A stretch of 19,405 bases of DNA from TMED161 sp964532515. Lineage in GTDB: Bacteria; Fidelibacterota; Marinisomatia; SCGC-AAA003-L08; D37C17. How positions within the stretch are numbered: the first letter of the stretch is position 1; the number at the start of each line of letters is the position of its first letter. The translations under genes and the position numbers were made by a program. A model generated the notes under the pieces. It saw nothing but the letters and a program-made list of their open reading frames with translations. It was not told where the DNA came from and did no database searches. This document shows, piece by piece, positions 16,346 through 19,405 of this stretch. The stretch is from the NCBI GenBank assembly GCA_964532515.1, contig CAZHKH010000017.1, forward strand, positions 1 to 19,405, given 5' to 3'.

Positions 16346-17646
16346 TTTTTTACAGATAAATCTACAATATTTATTGCAAGATCAATTTCTTCTTTATTTG
16401 TGGTTAAATGCGGCCTAAAACGAATAGACTTATCTCCTGAAGGAAGAATTAATAATTTATTTTCCATCATTTTTTCCCATAGCTCATCCCTTTCAGTCAT
16501 TGATGGTAAATCAAAAGCTGCCCAGAGTCCCAATCCTCTAGAGTTAGTTATATAAGCTGGATATTTTTTCTGTAAGTCAGTCAAATTAGATAGAAGATAT
16601 TTTCCAACTTTTTTTGAATTAGTCAATAAATTTTCTTCTTTAATTGTATCAAGGATAATTTTAAATCTTACCATATCAACTAAATTGCCACCAAAAGTTG
16701 AATTAATTCGACTTGACTCTACAAAAACATTATTTTCAACTTCATCTATTCTTTTACTTGCCAAGATTCCTCCAACTTGAGCTTTTTTAGCAAAACAAAG
16801 TATATCTGGTTTTATAGAGTAGTGCTGATGAGCCCACATTTTACCAGTAATTCCAACGCCTGTTTGTACTTCATCAAATATTAATAGCATTTCATTTTTA
16901 TCGCACATTTCTCTTAGCGCAACGAAATATTCATCTCTAAAAAAGTGGTCACCACCCTCACCTTGAATTGGCTCTATTATAATGGCCGCAATATCATTAG
17001 GATTATTCTTTATTGCATTTTTTATTTCTACAATAGATTCTTTTTCTTTCTTTTCAAGTATACTTAATTCATCTTTATTCATTGGGAACTTCATGTATGG
17101 ATTTGATACTCTAGGCCAATCAAATTTTGGGAAATACATTGTTTTTCTTGGATCTGTTGTATTTGTTAATGATAAAGTATATCCGGATCTTCCATGAAAA
17201 GCCTGTTTATAATGGATAACTTGGGTTCCTTTATCTTTAATTCCTTTCTCAAGGTTTTTTCTTACTTTCCAATCAAATGCTACTTTTAATGCATTCTCTA
17301 CAGCTAATGCACCTCCTTCAACAAAGAATGCATGTGGTAAGTACTTTGGAATAGCTAGTTTATTAAATGTATCAACAAAATCAGCGTAATAAACATTATA
17401 GAGGTCAGATAACGTAGGTTTTATCAGTGATACTGATGTAAGTAACTTTTTATTTTTCAATATATTAGGATGGTTGTATCCAATTGACCCAGATGCAAAC
17501 ATTGAAAACATATCAAGATAGGAATCCCCTGTAGCCTGGTCTACAATATAAGATCCTTTACTCTTTTCTAAATCCATGATTGGTGTAAAACCATCAGCTA
17601 AAATATTCTTAGATAGAATTTTTCTTACTTTTTTAGCATCAATCAT
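16333..17646 (-). CDS. lat: L-lysine 6-aminotransferase
   Basis: A PLP class III aminotransferase expected to move the epsilon-amino group of lysine to 2-oxoglutarate, giving 2-aminoadipate 6-semialdehyde. The 437-residue protein shows FFVEGGALAVENALKVAF (107-124), IIEPIQGEGGDHFF (223-236), LIFDEVQTGVG (255-265) with Asp258, and AKKAQVGG (286-293) with the likely Schiff-base Lys288, then SRINSTFGGNLVDMVR (312-327). These closely match what I recall of the Mycobacterium tuberculosis lysine epsilon-aminotransferase Rv3290c, more than ornithine or GABA aminotransferases. The next upstream gene encodes the dehydrogenase for its product, which strengthens the call. It overlaps that gene as TAATG and rsmI by 13 bases. 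Confidence 0.92.
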   Translation of the reverse strand: MIDAKKVRKILSKNILADGFTPIMDLEKSKGSYIVDQATGDSYLDMFSMFASGSIGYNHPNILKNKKLLTSVSLIKPTLSDLYNVYYADFVDTFNKLAIPKYLPHAFFVEGGALAVENALKVAFDWKVRKNLEKGIKDKGTQVIHYKQAFHGRSGYTLSLTNTTDPRKTMYFPKFDWPRVSNPYMKFPMNKDELSILEKKEKESIVEIKNAIKNNPNDIAAIIIEPIQGEGGDHFFRDEYFVALREMCDKNEMLLIFDEVQTGVGITGKMWAHQHYSIKPDILCFAKKAQVGGILASKRIDEVENNVFVESSRINSTFGGNLVDMVRFKIILDTIKEENLLTNSKKVGKYLLSNLTDLQKKYPAYITNSRGLGLWAAFDLPSMTERDELWEKMMENKLLILPSGDKSIRFRPHLTTNKEEIDLAINIVDLSVKKCLK

Positions 17647-19178
17647 TACTCATTCTCCAAATCAAATTTTATACCTTGCGCAAGTGGTAAATCATGACTC
17701 CAATTAATGGTATTAGTTTGCCTTCTCATATACGCTTTCCATGCATCAGAACCAGATTCTCTTCCTCCACCTGTTTCCTTCTCTCCACCAAATGCTCCCC
17801 CTATTTCAGCCCCAGAGGTTCCAATGTTTACATTAGCTATACCACAATCACTTCCACGGGCAGATAAGAATCTTTCAGAGTTTATAATACTATTAGTAAA
17901 AATTGCGGAAGATAAACCTTGAGGAACGTCATTATGCATATTAATAGCTTCATCTAATGTATCATAGCTCATAACATATAATATTGGGGCAAAGGTCTCT
18001 TCCTTTACAATATTAAAGTCACTCTTAACTTTTATTATTGTAGGCTCAACATAGGCACCATTATTTTTATCTATAGAATTTCCACCATAAAGAATTTCTC
18101 CACCTTCTTCTTTTGCTTTATTAATTGCATTGATGTAATCATCAATGGCCATTCTGTCAATAAGAGGACCCATTAAAGTATTAGCATCTAGAGGGTCACC
18201 AATTCTTACTTGCTTATACGCATTAACTAATTTATCAATAAGATCCTCAAAAATTGAAGTGTGAGCTATAATTCTCCTCGTTGATGTGCATCTTTGACCT
18301 GCTGTTCCTACCGCACCAAATACTATTGCAGGGACAACTAAATTCATGCTAGCTGTTTCATCAACAATTATTGCATTATTTCCACCTAGCTCTAAAATTG
18401 TTTTTCCTAATCTTTTTCCTACTTTTTGAGCAATACCTATACCCATCCGAGTAGATCCCGTCGCTGAAATTAAAGGGACTCTCTGGTCATTAACTAATTT
18501 TTCACCAATTACACTCCCACTGCCAATTATTAAATTAAAGATTCCCTTATATCCATTATCATTAAGCACTTGATTGCATAAATTTTGAACTGCAATAGCC
18601 GTTAAAGGTGTTTTTGAAGATGGCTTCCATATTGATATATTTCCACATACTGCAGCTATAAAAGAATTCCAGGCCCAAACTGCTACTGGAAAATTAAAAG
18701 CAGATATTATACCAACATTTCCAAGAGGATGCCACTGTTCATACATTCTATGATCTGGACGCTCAGAATGCATTGTTAATCCATAAAGCTGTCTTGATAA
18801 ACCTACTGCAAAATCAGCAATATCTATCATTTCCTGAACTTCACCATCGCCTTCAGCTTTTATTTTTCCCATTTCAAGAGATACTAAGCTGCCTAATAAA
18901 TCCTTATTTTCTCTAAGAGCATTAGCCATTAACCTAATCAATTCACCTCTTTTAGGTGCAGGAATCATCTGCCATTCTTTAAACGCTTCACTAGAAGCTT
19001 TAATAACTTGATCATAATCATTTTCTGAACATTTATATACACTTGCAATTAATTTCCCATTTGATGGATTAAATGATTCTATTATCCCAGAATCTTCAGT
19101 TTCAAACCATATATTGCCACCAATACAAGAGCCATGATTGAATTGTTTAATACCTAGTTTTTCTAAAATTTCGTTCAT
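17646..19178 (-). CDS. Aldehyde dehydrogenase, antiquitin (ALDH7) type: 2-aminoadipate semialdehyde dehydrogenase
   Basis: A 510-residue NAD(P)-dependent aldehyde dehydrogenase. Catalytic residues are all visible: Asn162 in SAFNFPVAVWAWN, Lys185 in WKPSSKTPLTA, Glu263 in LELGGNNAI, and the nucleophile Cys297 in GTAGQRCTSTRR. The sequence SAFNFPVAVWAWN and the C-terminal AFGGEKETGGGRESGSDAWKAYMRRQT are typical of the ALDH7/antiquitin family, which oxidises 2-aminoadipate 6-semialdehyde to 2-aminoadipate in lysine breakdown. The following lysine 6-aminotransferase gene, joined by a one-base TAATG overlap, supplies this substrate. The ATG has an AGAGG ribosome site five bases upstream. The specific substrate is inferred from family and neighbour. 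Confidence 0.93.
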   Translation of the reverse strand: MNEILEKLGIKQFNHGSCIGGNIWFETEDSGIIESFNPSNGKLIASVYKCSENDYDQVIKASSEAFKEWQMIPAPKRGELIRLMANALRENKDLLGSLVSLEMGKIKAEGDGEVQEMIDIADFAVGLSRQLYGLTMHSERPDHRMYEQWHPLGNVGIISAFNFPVAVWAWNSFIAAVCGNISIWKPSSKTPLTAIAVQNLCNQVLNDNGYKGIFNLIIGSGSVIGEKLVNDQRVPLISATGSTRMGIGIAQKVGKRLGKTILELGGNNAIIVDETASMNLVVPAIVFGAVGTAGQRCTSTRRIIAHTSIFEDLIDKLVNAYKQVRIGDPLDANTLMGPLIDRMAIDDYINAINKAKEEGGEILYGGNSIDKNNGAYVEPTIIKVKSDFNIVKEETFAPILYVMSYDTLDEAINMHNDVPQGLSSAIFTNSIINSERFLSARGSDCGIANVNIGTSGAEIGGAFGGEKETGGGRESGSDAWKAYMRRQTNTINWSHDLPLAQGIKFDLENE

Positions 19179-19198
19179 ATTTTCCTCTTAATTTAAAT

Positions 19199-19405
19199 TT
19201 ATGTAGTTTCTTCCTGTTTTTTAAATGACCAAAAACCTAATATAGCAATCATTATAAAAGCTATTATTGGTGTTGCATAATTATAATCAGATGCTGAATA
19301 TTGAATAAGCTCTTCAAATCGTCCAATAAGAAGAGATATTCTGCCCATAACTGCATACCCAAATGATGCCCCAAATTTAATCATTAAAAAACATATACCA
19401 ATTTT
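19199..19405 (-). CDS. C-terminal end of a membrane protein (cut by right edge)
   Basis: The last 68 codons of a reading frame that stays open to the window edge. An ATG occurs at 19384, but it has no ribosome site and the codons before it are also hydrophobic, so it is more likely internal than a start. A moderately hydrophobic stretch (around GYAVMGRISLLIG) is followed by a polar loop, a clear membrane helix (ATPIIAFIMIAILGFWSF) and a charged tail, KKQEETT. This looks like the end of a multi-span transporter or other integral membrane protein, but I do not recognise the family. It ends 20 bases before the aldehyde dehydrogenase, so the two may be co-transcribed. Confidence 0.6.
   Translation of the reverse strand, partial: KIGICFLMIKFGASFGYAVMGRISLLIGRFEELIQYSASDYNYATPIIAFIMIAILGFWSFKKQEETT

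Noticed and set aside
19199..19384. A complete 61-residue small membrane protein starting at ATG 19384.
   Set aside because: The frame remains open and hydrophobic to the window edge and the ATG lacks a ribosome site, so I treat it as the end of a longer gene.

Overview
The window is an AT-rich (about 30% GC by eye), tightly packed stretch of bacterial chromosome. It has no transposase, integrase, phage gene or CRISPR array. Every gene but one lies on the minus strand, with very short gaps and many ATGA or TAATG start/stop overlaps. Several genes have clear Shine-Dalgarno sites. The combination of an infC-rpmI-rplT-pheS-pheT-zapA-folD block, a homogentisate cluster with a flavin-reductase-like gene, and a lysine aminotransferase/aldehyde dehydrogenase pair suggests a marine FCB-group bacterium, perhaps Marinimicrobia (SAR406). 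That placement is inference; no rRNA gene is present to test it.

Layout from right to left, the direction of most transcription: (1) at the right edge, the last codons of a membrane protein, then an antiquitin-type aldehyde dehydrogenase and lysine 6-aminotransferase, which together would turn lysine into 2-aminoadipate; (2) rsmI, tmk and a large secreted S41 protease, joined by overlaps; (3) a tRNA-Val(GAC) gene; (4) the translation block infC (apparently with the rare AUU start), rpmI, rplT, pheS, pheT, followed by zapA and folD; (5) one plus-strand gene at 5225-6763, a two-part SAM methyltransferase that I cannot assign to a pathway; (6) divergent from it, a tyrosine-degradation operon: a HisC-like aminotransferase, 4-hydroxyphenylpyruvate dioxygenase, homogentisate 1,2-dioxygenase, a flavin-reductase-family protein, and acetoacetyl-CoA synthetase, which is cut by the left edge.

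The left operon makes metabolic sense: the aminotransferase makes 4-hydroxyphenylpyruvate, the two dioxygenases open the ring, and acetoacetyl-CoA synthetase activates the acetoacetate released at the end. The isomerase and hydrolase steps between are not in the window. The lysine pair is a second amino-acid catabolic module. The most unusual items are the stand-alone methyltransferase, which resembles methyltransferase domains of polyketide loading modules, and the repeat-rich spacer it shares with the tyrosine operon. Most of the window is ordinary housekeeping and catabolic sequence, and I see no clear new system. No gap between genes exceeds about 125 bases.
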